Of a DNA stretch of 64,000 nt, positions 26,216 to 36,300 are shown one piece after another. The DNA lies in NCBI GenBank assembly GCA_019634625.1, contig JAHCBA010000001.1:62001-126000 (forward strand). Reading direction: 5' to 3'. Both the position numbers and the translations under genes were made by a program. Origin of the DNA: Verrucomicrobiia bacterium (lineage in GTDB: Bacteria; Verrucomicrobiota; Verrucomicrobiia; Limisphaerales; CAIMTB01). Within the stretch, counting starts at the first letter, position 1. Each line of letters opens with the position of its first letter. Under the pieces are notes generated by a model, which was given only the letters and a program-made list of their open reading frames with translations, made no database searches and was not told the origin of the DNA.

Positions 26216-29200
26216 ATGATCGCGCCATGGGGTCAATTCACGATTCCCGCACTCCGGGTCGCCTCACGCCTCTACCTCGCCCTCGTCGCCCCCGCCCTGG
26301 CCCTGGCTCTCGTCCTCGTTCCGCGACCCTCCCTCGCCGCCAATCTGGTCTTTGACCGCTGGACCATCGACAACGGGCTCCCCCAAAACTCTGTCCAGGC
26401 CCTGCTGCAAGGCTCCGACGGCTACCTGTGGCTGGCCACCTTCGACGGCCTCGTCCGCTTCGATGGCGTCCGCTTTACCGTCTTCAACAAGGCCACTTCG
26501 CCCGAACTCCCCAGCAGCAGCATCCTGTCCCTGCGCGAAGATCGCGACGGAGCCCTCTGGCTCGGGCTGGCCAGCGGCCAGGTGGTGCGGTTCCATCGCG
26601 GATCCGTCACCCCCTTCGGCCGTGATCACGGACTCCCAGGTACCGCCGTCTTCGGCATCGGAGATGACGCCCTCGGCGTCCCCTGGTTCCTGTGCCAGGA
26701 CCAGCCCATCCCCATTCACCACGCGTGGATCCCCGGCTTCCGCTGGTTCTCCTGGCGGGAGAATCGCTTCCATCCCGTCACCCAGCCCGCCCCCTCCCAA
26801 CCCTACGATGACCTGTGGTGGACCGTCCCGGACGGCAGCGTCTGGGCCGTGGACACCCATGGCCTGCATCACTTCTACGGGCCGGTGGCCCGGACCATCA
26901 CCCACGACGACGGACTCCCGGACCTTCGCATCCGCGGCGCCTACCGCGACGCGTCCGGAACGCTCTGGGCACTCGGTCAATCGGGCTACCTCGCCCGCAT
27001 CGAACACGGACGCGTCTCCCGCCTCTACACCACCCTGGACGGCCTGCCGGACACCTGGACCACCGATCCGAGCGCGCCACGTCACTTCCTCGCCATGGAA
27101 GATGCCCGAGGCGCCGTCTGGCTGTCCGGCATGGGCGTCTGGCTCGCCCGGCTCGCCAACGGGGTCTTCACCACGTTCCCCAACCCCAATCCGTCCGGCG
27201 GTCGCATCAACGCCCTCCATCGCGGCCCCGAAGGCGACCTCTGGATCGGCACCGATGGCGCCGGCCTGCTGCGCGCCCGCGAACACCCCATCCGCGTCAT
27301 CTCCATCCCCGAAGGCCTCCCCGCAGGCAATATCTATCCCGTCCTCGAAGACCGTTCCGGCGCGGTCTGGGTCGGCGCCTGGGACCAGGGCCTCGCCCGG
27401 ATTCAGAACGAAATCATCAGCCCCTACGCGGTCCGTGACGGCCTTCCAGACGCCCTCGTCACCTCCCTCCTCGAAGACCGCCTTGGCCGGCTCTGGGTCG
27501 GCACCTACGGCGGACTCTGCTTCCTCGAGTCCGGACGCTTTCACCCCGCGCCCCTTCCCCTCGGTCAGCCCGGATACGTCATCTCCGCCATCCTCGAGGA
27601 TCGCCATGGCACCCTCTGGTTCGGCTCCGACCTCGGCCTCTGGCGCGTTCAAGGCGCCCAACCCCACCTCCTCACCCACCAGGATGGCCTCGCAGGCGAC
27701 GCGGTCATCGCCCTGCTCGAAGGCCGGGACGGCGATGTCTGGGTGGGCTCCTCCCAGGGACTCTCCCGCCTCCAGAATGGACAGGTCACCTCCTGGACCG
27801 AACGCGATGGCCTGCCCAGCAACTACGTCCGCGCCCTCCACCAGGATGCCAACGGAACCCTCTGGATCGGCACCCGCGACGGCGGCCTCGGCCGCTTTCG
27901 CGACGGCACCTTCACCCGCATCACCGTCCGCGACGGACTCTTCAACAACGGCGTCTTCCAGATCCTCGAAGACGAGATGGGCTACTTCTGGATGACTTCC
28001 AACAAGGGCATTCACCGCACCCGCCGCGCCGACCTCGACGATTTCGCCGCCGGACGACGCCCCTCCATCCTCTCGGTCGGCTTCGACAAGAGCGACGGCC
28101 TCCGCAACATCGAATGCAACGGCGGTCGCTCCCCGGCCGGCATCCGCGCCCGCGACGGCCGCCTCTGGTTTCCCACCCAGGACGGCGTCGCCATCGTCAA
28201 TCCCACCGCCGTCCACAGCAACCCGCGTCCCCCGGGCGTCGTCATCGAAGCCGTCCTCCTCGATCGTCAGCCCGTCCCCCTCCACGGGCCGGTGATCATC
28301 CCGCCCAGTGCCGACCACCTCGAGATCCAGTACACCGGCCTGAGCTTCATTCATGCCGCCCGCATGTCCTTCCGGCATCGCCTCGAGGGGATCGACCATA
28401 ACTGGGTCGAAGCCGGCAGCCGCCGCGCCGCCCACTACTCCCGCATCCCTCCGGGCCGTTACGCCTTCCAGGTGATGGCCGCCAACAGCGACGGCGTCTG
28501 GAGCACCACCGCAGCCATGATCCCCATCCATGTCCTCCCGTCCTGGTGGCAAACCTGGTGGTTCCGAACCGCCGCCTCCCTCGGCTTGCTCGGCCTGCTC
28601 TTCGGGACCTTCGAAATCCGCGTCCGCCACCTCAAACGCCAGCGCGCCCAGCAGGCCGCCTTCTCCCGCATGGTCCTCGAATCCCAGGAGGCCGAACGCA
28701 AACGCATCGCCGCCGATCTTCACGATGGCCTCGCCCAGAATCTCCTCATCGCCGTCCATCGCGCCGCCCTCGGCGCCCGCGAATGTCCCGACCTCCCCGC
28801 CGCCCGGGAACGCCTCGTCGAAATCGAGGGACTCCTCCACGACGCCCTCCACGAGGTGCGCGCCGTCTCCCAGAACCTCCGCCCCGTTCTCCTCGAGAAA
28901 ATCGGCCTCACCCGCTCCCTCGAAGCCCTCGTCCGCAAGGCCTCCGAAGTGTCCCCCGTCCGCTTCCAAATCCAGCTCGGCCCCCTCGACACCTGGTTCT
29001 CCCCCGCCGATGCCATCCACGTCTTCCGCCTCTTCCAGGAGGGCATCCAGAACATCCTCAAGCATTCCCGCGCCTCCGAGGCCGCTGTCACCGCCCAACC
29101 TGACGTGGGAGGACGCGCCTGCCTCATTCTCTCCGACAACGGACGCGGCTTCGACCCCGACGCCGTCGCCGCCACCGAACCCGGTTCCGAACTCGGCCTC

Positions 29201-29323
29201 GTCGGCATGGCCGAACGCGTCCATCTCCTCGGCGGCACCTGGTCCTGCGAATCACGCCCCGGCCACGGCACCACCCTGATCATGCGGCTCCCCATCCGTC
29301 CCCACCCTCCCAACCCGCCATGA
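26216..29323 (+). CDS. Two-component propeller sensor histidine kinase (HisKA_3 type)
   Basis: A 1035-aa membrane sensor. A signal peptide (about 1-42, ending PSLAAN) precedes about twelve Reg_prop blades of the form DGYLWLATFDGLVRFDG and GTLWIGTRDGGLGRF. A Y_Y_Y domain follows (LEIQYTGLSFIHAARMSFRH, then IPPGRYAFQVMAANSDGVW). One membrane helix (WWFRTAASLGLLGLLFG) leads to the HisKA_3 dimerisation helix with the phospho-accepting His in ADLHDGLAQN near 836. The HATPase has FQEGIQNILKHSRAS, DNGRGFDPD and GLVGMAERV. The two propellers would bind a ligand in the periplasm; in Bacteroidetes this layout senses glycans. It overlaps its response regulator by ATGA. ATG 26216 is the first start that gives a good signal peptide. 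Confidence 0.92.
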   Translation: MIAPWGQFTIPALRVASRLYLALVAPALALALVLVPRPSLAANLVFDRWTIDNGLPQNSVQALLQGSDGYLWLATFDGLVRFDGVRFTVFNKATSPELPSSSILSLREDRDGALWLGLASGQVVRFHRGSVTPFGRDHGLPGTAVFGIGDDALGVPWFLCQDQPIPIHHAWIPGFRWFSWRENRFHPVTQPAPSQPYDDLWWTVPDGSVWAVDTHGLHHFYGPVARTITHDDGLPDLRIRGAYRDASGTLWALGQSGYLARIEHGRVSRLYTTLDGLPDTWTTDPSAPRHFLAMEDARGAVWLSGMGVWLARLANGVFTTFPNPNPSGGRINALHRGPEGDLWIGTDGAGLLRAREHPIRVISIPEGLPAGNIYPVLEDRSGAVWVGAWDQGLARIQNEIISPYAVRDGLPDALVTSLLEDRLGRLWVGTYGGLCFLESGRFHPAPLPLGQPGYVISAILEDRHGTLWFGSDLGLWRVQGAQPHLLTHQDGLAGDAVIALLEGRDGDVWVGSSQGLSRLQNGQVTSWTERDGLPSNYVRALHQDANGTLWIGTRDGGLGRFRDGTFTRITVRDGLFNNGVFQILEDEMGYFWMTSNKGIHRTRRADLDDFAAGRRPSILSVGFDKSDGLRNIECNGGRSPAGIRARDGRLWFPTQDGVAIVNPTAVHSNPRPPGVVIEAVLLDRQPVPLHGPVIIPPSADHLEIQYTGLSFIHAARMSFRHRLEGIDHNWVEAGSRRAAHYSRIPPGRYAFQVMAANSDGVWSTTAAMIPIHVLPSWWQTWWFRTAASLGLLGLLFGTFEIRVRHLKRQRAQQAAFSRMVLESQEAERKRIAADLHDGLAQNLLIAVHRAALGARECPDLPAARERLVEIEGLLHDALHEVRAVSQNLRPVLLEKIGLTRSLEALVRKASEVSPVRFQIQLGPLDTWFSPADAIHVFRLFQEGIQNILKHSRASEAAVTAQPDVGGRACLILSDNGRGFDPDAVAATEPGSELGLVGMAERVHLLGGTWSCESRPGHGTTLIMRLPIRPHPPNPP

Positions 29324-29991
29324 GCCGTCCCCCGCCCGCCAACAGCCCCATCCGCATCGTCCTCGCCGACGATCACCCCATCCTCTGCCACGCACTCCAG
29401 CAGTTGCTGGCCCGGGAAACCGACATCGACGTGATTGCAGAGGCCCACGACGGCGACGCTGCCCTCACCCTCGCCCGCACCCTCCAACCCTCCGTGTTGA
29501 TCCTCGACGTCGAAATGCCCCGCCTCGACGGATTGTCGGTCGCCCGCACCCTGCTGACCGATCCCTCCCGGCCCCGCATTGTCTTCCTCACCATGCACAA
29601 GACGGAGGAGATGTTTAACGCCGCGGTCGATGCCGGCGCCCTGGGCTATGTCCTCAAGGAATCCGCCCATGCCGAAATCGTCCCCTGCGTCCGCCAGGTA
29701 ACCCTCGGCCAACGCTACGTCAGCCCGGCCATCACCGACTTCGTTTTCCACCGCAACCGGCGCTCCCAGGACCTCACCCGCTCCCGCCCCGGCCTCGCCG
29801 CCCTCACCGCCAGCGAACGCCTGATCCTCAAACTCATTTCCCAGGACCGCACCACCAAGGAGATCGCCGACCAGCTCGGCATCAGCCCCCACACCGTCAC
29901 CAATCACCGCGCCAACATCTGTTCCAAACTCGGCCTCCGCGGAACCCACAGCCTCCTCAAGTTCGCCTTCGACCAGAAGTCCTCCCTCTAA
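29320..29991 (+). CDS. NarL/FixJ-family response regulator
   Basis: A 223-aa DNA-binding response regulator. Receiver: acidic pair in VLADDHP (D17-D18), phosphoacceptor D in ILDVEMPRLDG near residue 63, conserved T in FLTMH and K in YVLKES. The LuxR-type helix-turn-helix fills the C-terminus (LTASERLILKLISQ, TTKEIADQLGISPHTVTNHR). It overlaps the sensor kinase gene by 4 bp (ATGA), which marks the two as a cognate pair. HisKA_3 kinases normally partner with exactly this regulator type. The likely target is the export operon that begins about 0.5 kb downstream; that is inference from position only. Confidence 0.93.
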   Translation: MSRPPPANSPIRIVLADDHPILCHALQQLLARETDIDVIAEAHDGDAALTLARTLQPSVLILDVEMPRLDGLSVARTLLTDPSRPRIVFLTMHKTEEMFNAAVDAGALGYVLKESAHAEIVPCVRQVTLGQRYVSPAITDFVFHRNRRSQDLTRSRPGLAALTASERLILKLISQDRTTKEIADQLGISPHTVTNHRANICSKLGLRGTHSLLKFAFDQKSSL

Positions 29992-30119
29992 ACCCTCGGT
30001 CTAGTCATATCCCACTAGGGAAGTGATTGTACGCACCGTCCCGGGTCCGGTCGTGCCCAGCCATTCTTCTCTCCCCCGCCCCTGACTCATTCTGTCGGCG
30101 TGGCCCGCACTCGTACCCC

Positions 30120-30485
30120 ATGAAAATCATGGTGGTCGAGGACCACGCCCCGATGCGCTCCCTCATCCGAAACGCCCTGCGCCTCCCGGACGCTGAGATC
30201 ATCGAGTGCGCCAGCGGCCCCGAGGCCGTCGCCCGCTACCCCGAAACCCATCCCGACTGGGTCACCATGGACTGCCGCATGGAACCGATGGACGGCATCA
30301 CGGCCACCTCTCTTCTCCGCTCCCTCCACCCCGAAGCCCGTATCGTCATCGTCACCAGTTGGGATGACCCCTCCCTCCGTCTCGCCGCCCGCGCCGCCGG
30401 TGCCGAGGAGTACCTCCTCAAGGAACACCTCCACCTCCTCGCCGAAATCGTCCGCCGTCCACTCTCCCCTCCCCGCACCGCCTGA
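30120..30485 (+). CDS. Stand-alone receiver-domain protein
   Basis: A 121-aa single-domain response regulator with no output domain. It starts MKIMVVEDHAPM (acidic pair E7-D8), has the phosphoacceptor D in VTMDCRMEPMDG near residue 51, the conserved T in IVTSWDD and K in YLLKEH. Stand-alone receivers act through protein contacts or as phosphate sinks. It lies 128 bp after the LuxR-type regulator and 21 bp before the parvulin-like gene, so it probably belongs to the transcript of the export operon. The ATG at 30120 gives the canonical receiver N-terminus. Confidence 0.88.
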   Translation: MKIMVVEDHAPMRSLIRNALRLPDAEIIECASGPEAVARYPETHPDWVTMDCRMEPMDGITATSLLRSLHPEARIVIVTSWDDPSLRLAARAAGAEEYLLKEHLHLLAEIVRRPLSPPRTA

Positions 30486-30506
30486 CCCCGCACCGTGACA
30501 CACCTC

Positions 30507-31514
30507 ATGTCCCGCCGCCCCCTGCCACTCCGTCCCTCCTTCAGAGCCCGCCGTCGAACCACCGCGGCCACGGCTCTCGCCCTCGGAACCCTGGCCGCCC
30601 TGCTCGGTGCCGGTTGTCACCGCCCTTCAGATCCCCCCGTCCCCGACGTCGTCGCCCAGGTCGGCGATTCGGTCATCACCGTCTCCGAACTCGAATCTGA
30701 ACTTGCCCGCCAGCTCAGCCTCGGCATCGCTCCCTCCCCTTCCCCCGCCCGGGTCCTCGATGACCTCATCCGTCATCGGATCCTCCTCACCCGCGCCCGG
30801 GCCGAGGGCATCCATGAACGCCCCGAAACCCTCCGCCTCATCGAGAACCTCATCGTCTCCCGCTACGAACGCGAACACGGTCCCGATCTCGACGCCCTCG
30901 CCGCCCCGGCCGAGGCCGACCTCCAGCAGGCATACCAGGAACGCCTCGACGCCTTCACCGATCCCGCCCAGGTCCGCCTCGGCATCCTACTCCTTCAAGG
31001 CTCCCCCAAAGCAGGCCCTGAACAGCGCGCCCGCCTCCGCCAACGCGCTCAGGATCTCCGTGACCTCGCCGCAACCGGCTCCCTCGAAACCTTCGCCGAA
31101 CTGGTCCGCCTCCACTCCGATGATCGCGCCACCCGCTTCTCCGCAGGCGAAACCGCCTGGATACCCCGTCCCGACCCGGCCGCCTCGGGCTGGCCCCTCG
31201 CCGTCATCCAGGCCGGCCTTGCCCTTTCCAATCCCGGTGACGTCAGCGCGGTGATCGAAACCCCGGAGGCCTGCCACCTCGTGCAACTCCGGGACCTCCG
31301 CCCCGCCGCCGCCCGCCCCTTCGCCCAGGTTCGCAGCCGCCTCGCCCACGAACTCCACCTCGAACGTCAGGCCGCGGCCCGTCGCGCTTACGAGGCACGG
31401 CTCCGCGAAGGTCTCCCCGTGGTCATCCACCCGGAATCCCTCGCCCGCCTCGCCCCTTCCGCCACCCCCACCGTCGCCCGGCTCGAACCACCTCCTTCCA
31501 TGCCCGCCCGCTGA
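30507..31514 (+). CDS. SurA/PrsA-like peptidylprolyl isomerase, probable lipoprotein
   Basis: A protein of about 335 aa. After a basic start (RRPLPLRPSFRARRR) comes a hydrophobic segment ending in LAALLGAGC, a near-consensus lipobox, so it is probably a periplasmic lipoprotein. Residues about 45-150 resemble the SurA/PrsA N-terminal chaperone fold (VAQVGDSVITVSELESELAR, LDDLIRHRILLTRAR). Next is a parvulin-like segment (LGILLLQG, LETFAELVRLHSDD, AGETAWIPRPD, VIETPEACHLVQLRDLRPA). Parvulins assist folding of exported proteins. It is the first gene of the secreted-protein run, 28 bp before the next, and is the natural folding helper for the giant protein downstream. A GTG at 30495 would add four residues. 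Confidence 0.82.
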   Translation: MSRRPLPLRPSFRARRRTTAATALALGTLAALLGAGCHRPSDPPVPDVVAQVGDSVITVSELESELARQLSLGIAPSPSPARVLDDLIRHRILLTRARAEGIHERPETLRLIENLIVSRYEREHGPDLDALAAPAEADLQQAYQERLDAFTDPAQVRLGILLLQGSPKAGPEQRARLRQRAQDLRDLAATGSLETFAELVRLHSDDRATRFSAGETAWIPRPDPAASGWPLAVIQAGLALSNPGDVSAVIETPEACHLVQLRDLRPAAARPFAQVRSRLAHELHLERQAAARRAYEARLREGLPVVIHPESLARLAPSATPTVARLEPPPSMPAR

Positions 31515-31542
31515 CCCACCCCCCCCGACTCCCCGCCCCGCC

Positions 31543-33348
31543 ATGTCCACGCCCCGCTCCCTGACCCTCGTCCTCGCTGCCGGCCTCGCCCTCGGCGCTT
31601 CCACCGCCGTCCACGCCAGCACCCTGGTCACCCAGTCCTTCGAGCTGAACGCCGGCTGGAATGCCGTCTGGCTCGAAGTCCAGCCCACCAATGATGCCCC
31701 GGCGGTCGTCTTCCAGGACCTCGACCTCGAACAGGCCTGGACCTTCCGGCACCGGCTCCCGGCCGTCGATTTCATCCGTGACCCGGCCGAACCGGTCTGG
31801 AATCGCGACGAATGGATGAGCTGGGTCCCCGCAGCCCGCCCCGAATCCATCGCCAACAACCTCTTCGCCATCCCCGGCCATCGCGCCTACCTCCTCAAAC
31901 TCGCCGCCCCAGGCACCCTCACCCTCACCGGTACCCCGGCCCTCCGCAGCCTCCCCTGGGCCGCGGACGCCTTCAATCTCCGCGGCTTCCCCGTCGATCC
32001 CGGCGCCCCGCCCACCTTCCGCGAGTTCTTCCGCCACGCCCCGGCCCACTTCGACGCCACCGCCAACGCCCCGCGCGCCATCTACACCCTCGGGCCCGCC
32101 GGCGCCTGGCTCCCCGTCGCCCCCACCGACCTCATGCGCTCCGGCGCCGCCTACTGGGTCTTCTCCCAGGGGGGCTCCGATTTCACCGCCCCGTTCGAAC
32201 TCCGCATCGAACAGGGTGGCGACTCGCTCGACTTCGGACGTCATGTCGTTCAACTCACCCTCGAAGCCGTCAATCGCCGTCCCGCCCCGGTCAACGCCAC
32301 CCTCGAACAACTCGATCCCCCGCCCTCCCCGGCCCTCGCCCACGCCGTCTTCTCCGCCACCGAAGGCACCCTTTGGCAGAACCTCCCCGCCCTCGTCCCC
32401 CAGGACGTGCCCGCCGGCGAAACCCGCTCCTGGCGCCTCGCCCCCCGACGCCAGTCCCTCGTCTCCGCCTCCTACGCCTCCCTCGTCGAGGTTCGCGACA
32501 ACCTCGGCACCCGCCATTTCGTCCCCGTCACCTTCCAGCGCCTCAATGTCATCGCCGAAGACCCCGTCCGCCGCAATGCCGGCCTCTGGCTCGGCGTCGC
32601 CAGCGTCTCCGCCGTCAGCGAGGCCCACTCCGGCACCCTCGTCACCAACGCCGTCGCCTCCGACGGCACCCCCCTCTCCATCGAACGTACCGGCGTCAGT
32701 TCCACCCCCACCCCCACCCGCTCGGCCTTCCCCCTCCGGGTCCTCATCCACGTCGATGCCGATGGCACCGCCCGCCTCCTCCGCGAGGTCACGCAGATGT
32801 GGGAGGACGGCACCTACCGGATCAATCCGGAAGGGTTCCGCGAAGCCGACATCCCGGGTCGTTTCGTGCTCGTCACCGACCCCGCAAAGTTCAGCCGCTT
32901 CAAAGGCGTCGAGGTCCGTGGCGATGCCATCACCGGTCGCCGATTCAGTTCCGTCGGGTTCGATTTCCCCGGCAGCGGACCCGGCAATGCCGACAACTTC
33001 GTCACCCTCGCCGGAACCTTCGCCGCCGGTGCCTCCGTGTCCGGTTCGATCCACCTCGATGCCTCCTTCCCCACCAATCCCTTCCGGCACAAGTACCACC
33101 CCGATCACGACAACCTCGACGAGCGCTTCACCGATTTCCGCGCCGAAGCCTATGCCGTAACGCGCGCCTTCAGCTTCGAACTCTCCGACACCGACCCCGG
33201 TGACGGGCCGTCCACCCCGGACTACGGCTACGGCCAGCTCGCCGGCACCTACCGCGAAACCGTCACCGGCCTCCATCGCCAGCCCATCCATGCCGAAGGC
33301 ACCTTCCGCCTCCGCCGCATCTCCGAGGTCGCCATTCTCAACCCCTGA
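31543..33348 (+). CDS. Secreted protein of unknown function (601 aa)
   Basis: It starts with a clear signal peptide (SLTLVLAAGLALGASTAVHA, cut before STLVTQSF). The mature part is beta-rich, begins FELNAGWNAVWLEVQPT, and has no named domain that I recognise. Notable segments are RPESIANNLFAIPGHRAYLL near residue 100 and KYHPDHDNLDERF near 515, an acidic stretch that could bind calcium. It is third in the run after the receiver and parvulin genes and only 12 bp before the giant gene, so it is probably co-expressed and may be an export, anchoring or assembly partner of the giant protein. Function unknown. Confidence 0.8.
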   Translation: MSTPRSLTLVLAAGLALGASTAVHASTLVTQSFELNAGWNAVWLEVQPTNDAPAVVFQDLDLEQAWTFRHRLPAVDFIRDPAEPVWNRDEWMSWVPAARPESIANNLFAIPGHRAYLLKLAAPGTLTLTGTPALRSLPWAADAFNLRGFPVDPGAPPTFREFFRHAPAHFDATANAPRAIYTLGPAGAWLPVAPTDLMRSGAAYWVFSQGGSDFTAPFELRIEQGGDSLDFGRHVVQLTLEAVNRRPAPVNATLEQLDPPPSPALAHAVFSATEGTLWQNLPALVPQDVPAGETRSWRLAPRRQSLVSASYASLVEVRDNLGTRHFVPVTFQRLNVIAEDPVRRNAGLWLGVASVSAVSEAHSGTLVTNAVASDGTPLSIERTGVSSTPTPTRSAFPLRVLIHVDADGTARLLREVTQMWEDGTYRINPEGFREADIPGRFVLVTDPAKFSRFKGVEVRGDAITGRRFSSVGFDFPGSGPGNADNFVTLAGTFAAGASVSGSIHLDASFPTNPFRHKYHPDHDNLDERFTDFRAEAYAVTRAFSFELSDTDPGDGPSTPDYGYGQLAGTYRETVTGLHRQPIHAEGTFRLRRISEVAILNP

Positions 33349-33360
33349 TCCGGTCCCGCC

Positions 33361-36300
33361 ATGCGCCACCCCGCCAACGCCCGAACCCACTCCGTCCCCA
33401 TGTCGCTCCGATTCCTTCCCCGCCGCCTCCTCGCGGGTTGCGCCCTCCTCCTCGCTTCGGCCCTCCCCGCCGCCGCCCAGATCTACGACCAGCCGGGCAG
33501 CGTCTCCGTGAACGAGGACACCTCCGGCACCTTCAACTTCAAGGTCGCCGCCTGGGGCATCTACCGCCATGTCGGCGTCACCTCCGCCAACCAGGCCCTC
33601 ATCCCCAACGGCAACATCTCGGTCACTTTCATCCGCGAGTTCTACGAGTTCCCCAGTTCCCGCACCGAGTGGCGCGTCAACTACACCCCCGCCCCCAACG
33701 CCAACGGCTCCACCACCTTCAACATCAACGCCAACGACGGCGCCGGCATCCACAACAACGCAACCGTCACCGTCACGGTGCATCCCGTGAACGATGCCCC
33801 CGTGTTCGGCCCCTTCCCCTCCTCCGCCACCATCCCCAAGAACTCCTCGGTGGGCTCCCAGTACCTCGTGGACTTCTCGGTGTCCGACATCGAAAGCATC
33901 GCCGCCACCACCGTCACCGCCGCTTCCAGCAACACCGGCCTGGTCCCCAACAACCCCGCCAACCTGACCGTGATCCGGATGACCACCGGCTCGCCCGCCA
34001 ATACCTTCCGCCTCGTCGCCACGCCCTCCCTCAATGCCACCGGCTCCACCACCCTCACCGTGACCGCCAATGACGGCGAAGGCGGTATCGTCACCCGCTC
34101 CGTCACCCTCAACGTCACGGACGAAGGGCCCGTCATTTCCAACCTCAACATCTCGGCTTCCACCCTCGAAGACACCACCTACCTCCGCGATTTCACCGTC
34201 TCGGACCGCGAGAACATCGCCGGTACCGTCGTGACCGCCACCTCGAGCAACCCCAGCCTGGTCCCCAATGCCCCGGCCAACCTCTCCGTCACCCGCCTCA
34301 CCACCGGCTCCCCCGCCAACACCTTCCGCCTGACCGTCAACCCCGCCGCCGACCAGTCCGGCAGCACCACCCTCACCGTCTCCGCCTCCGAAGGCGGCAA
34401 AACCGTCACCGCCATCGTTCTCCTCACCGTCATCGCCGTGAACGATCCCCCCGTCCTCACCGTGGCCAACTTCGCCATGAACGAGGACACCACCGCCAGT
34501 ACCGCAGTCACCTTCGTCGATGTCGATACCCCCGCCGCGTCGGTCACCGTCACCGCCTCGTCCTCCAATACCGCCCTCGTCCCCTCCGTCACCGTGACCG
34601 GTACCGGCAATTCCCGCACCCTCACCTTCACCCCCCTCCCCCAGCAGTTCGGCACCTCGACCATCACGGTCACCGCCAACGACGGCGCCGGCGGCACCGA
34701 CACCAGGACGTTCACCCTCACCGTCAATGCGGTGAACGATCTCCCCGTCGCCGGTTCCCCCTACGCCGTTGCCTTCGATGGCCACGACGACTTCGCCTCC
34801 GCCTCCGCCATCGGACTCGCCACTGGCAACACCCCCCACACAATCGAAGCCTGGGTCTTCCCCACCCGCCTCCCCTCCGTCCGCGAGTGGATCCTCCACC
34901 TCGGCACCGGCGGCAACGGCCACCACTGGCTCTTCCGCACCGACGGCACCCTCCAACTCGGAGCCTGGGGCCGCGATGCCCAGGTCGCCGATGTCCCCCT
35001 TCCCATCGGCACCTGGACCCATGTCGCCGCCGTCTGGGATGGCTCCACCTACGAGGTCTATTTCGATGGCCTCAAGGTCGGCCAGACCCCCTCCGCCACC
35101 GGCTTCAACATGGCCTCCCCCACCCTCTCCCTCGCCAACCGCCAGAGCGGCGCCGATGCCAATTTCCAGGGCCAGCTCGATGAGGTCCGCGTCTGGAATC
35201 GCGCTCTCCTCCAAGGCGAAATCCAGGCCCTCCGCCGTCAACCCCTCCGCGGCACGGAATCCGGTCTCCTCCTCTACCTCCCCTTCGATGAAGGCCAGGG
35301 CGCCACCGCCTTCGACTACGCCGCCGCCGGCGGTCTCTCCCATGCCACCCTCTCCAACGGCGCCGCCCATGTCCGCCGTGAACCCGGTGACCGCGGTGTC
35401 CTCCTCGACGGACTCGACGATCATGTCCTCGTCCCTCACCACTCCTCCCTCAACGCCTTCCCCCTCACCGTCACCGCCTGGATCCAGACCACCGACATCG
35501 ACGGCGGCATCGCCTCCAAGTACGCCGACGGCAGCCTCAACGGCTGGACCTTCCGCCTCGTCGGCGGACGCCTCAAGGCATGGTACTTCGCATCCTCCTT
35601 CAACCGGATCTGGGACGGCGGAACCGGCTTCGACGGCGGCCTCGTCAATGACGGCCGCTGGCACCATGTCGCCCTCGTCATCGATGCCGCCGGCGGCCGC
35701 CTCTACGTCGATGGCGCCCAGACCGGCTCCCATCCCTGGTTCGGCTTCCCCACCGCCCCCACCAGCACCGATCCCCTCCGCCTCGGACGCTACAGCACCG
35801 TCACCGGCGCCCCCGGTCACCTCGCCGGCCAGTTGAACGATGTCACGATCTGGAACCGCGCCCTGTCCCAGGCCGAACTCACCCATCTCCGCCTCAACCC
35901 GCCCGCCGGCACCGAGCCCAACCTGGTCGCCTACTACCGCTTCCGCGACGCCTCCGGCGCCCCTGCCCTCGATACCGCCGGCGGCGACCAGAATGGCGCC
36001 TATCAGGGCGGTGCCACTCCACGCCTGGCCCCCGATGCCGACACCTTCGTCGAATTCTCCGTCGTCGAGGAAACCCCCACCCCGATCTACCTCCAGGGCT
36101 TCGACATCGAAAACAAGCTCGGCCAGCCCGGCGGCTCCCTCACCTTCACCGTCGTCTCCCTCCCCGCTCACGGTACCCTCCAGTCCGGCGTCTCCTCCGT
36201 CACCGCCGGCTTCACCGCCAACTGGGCCGATGCCTCCCGCAACCCCCTGATCTATACCCCCTTCGATGCCTATAACGGCCCCGACAGTTTCACCTTCCGC

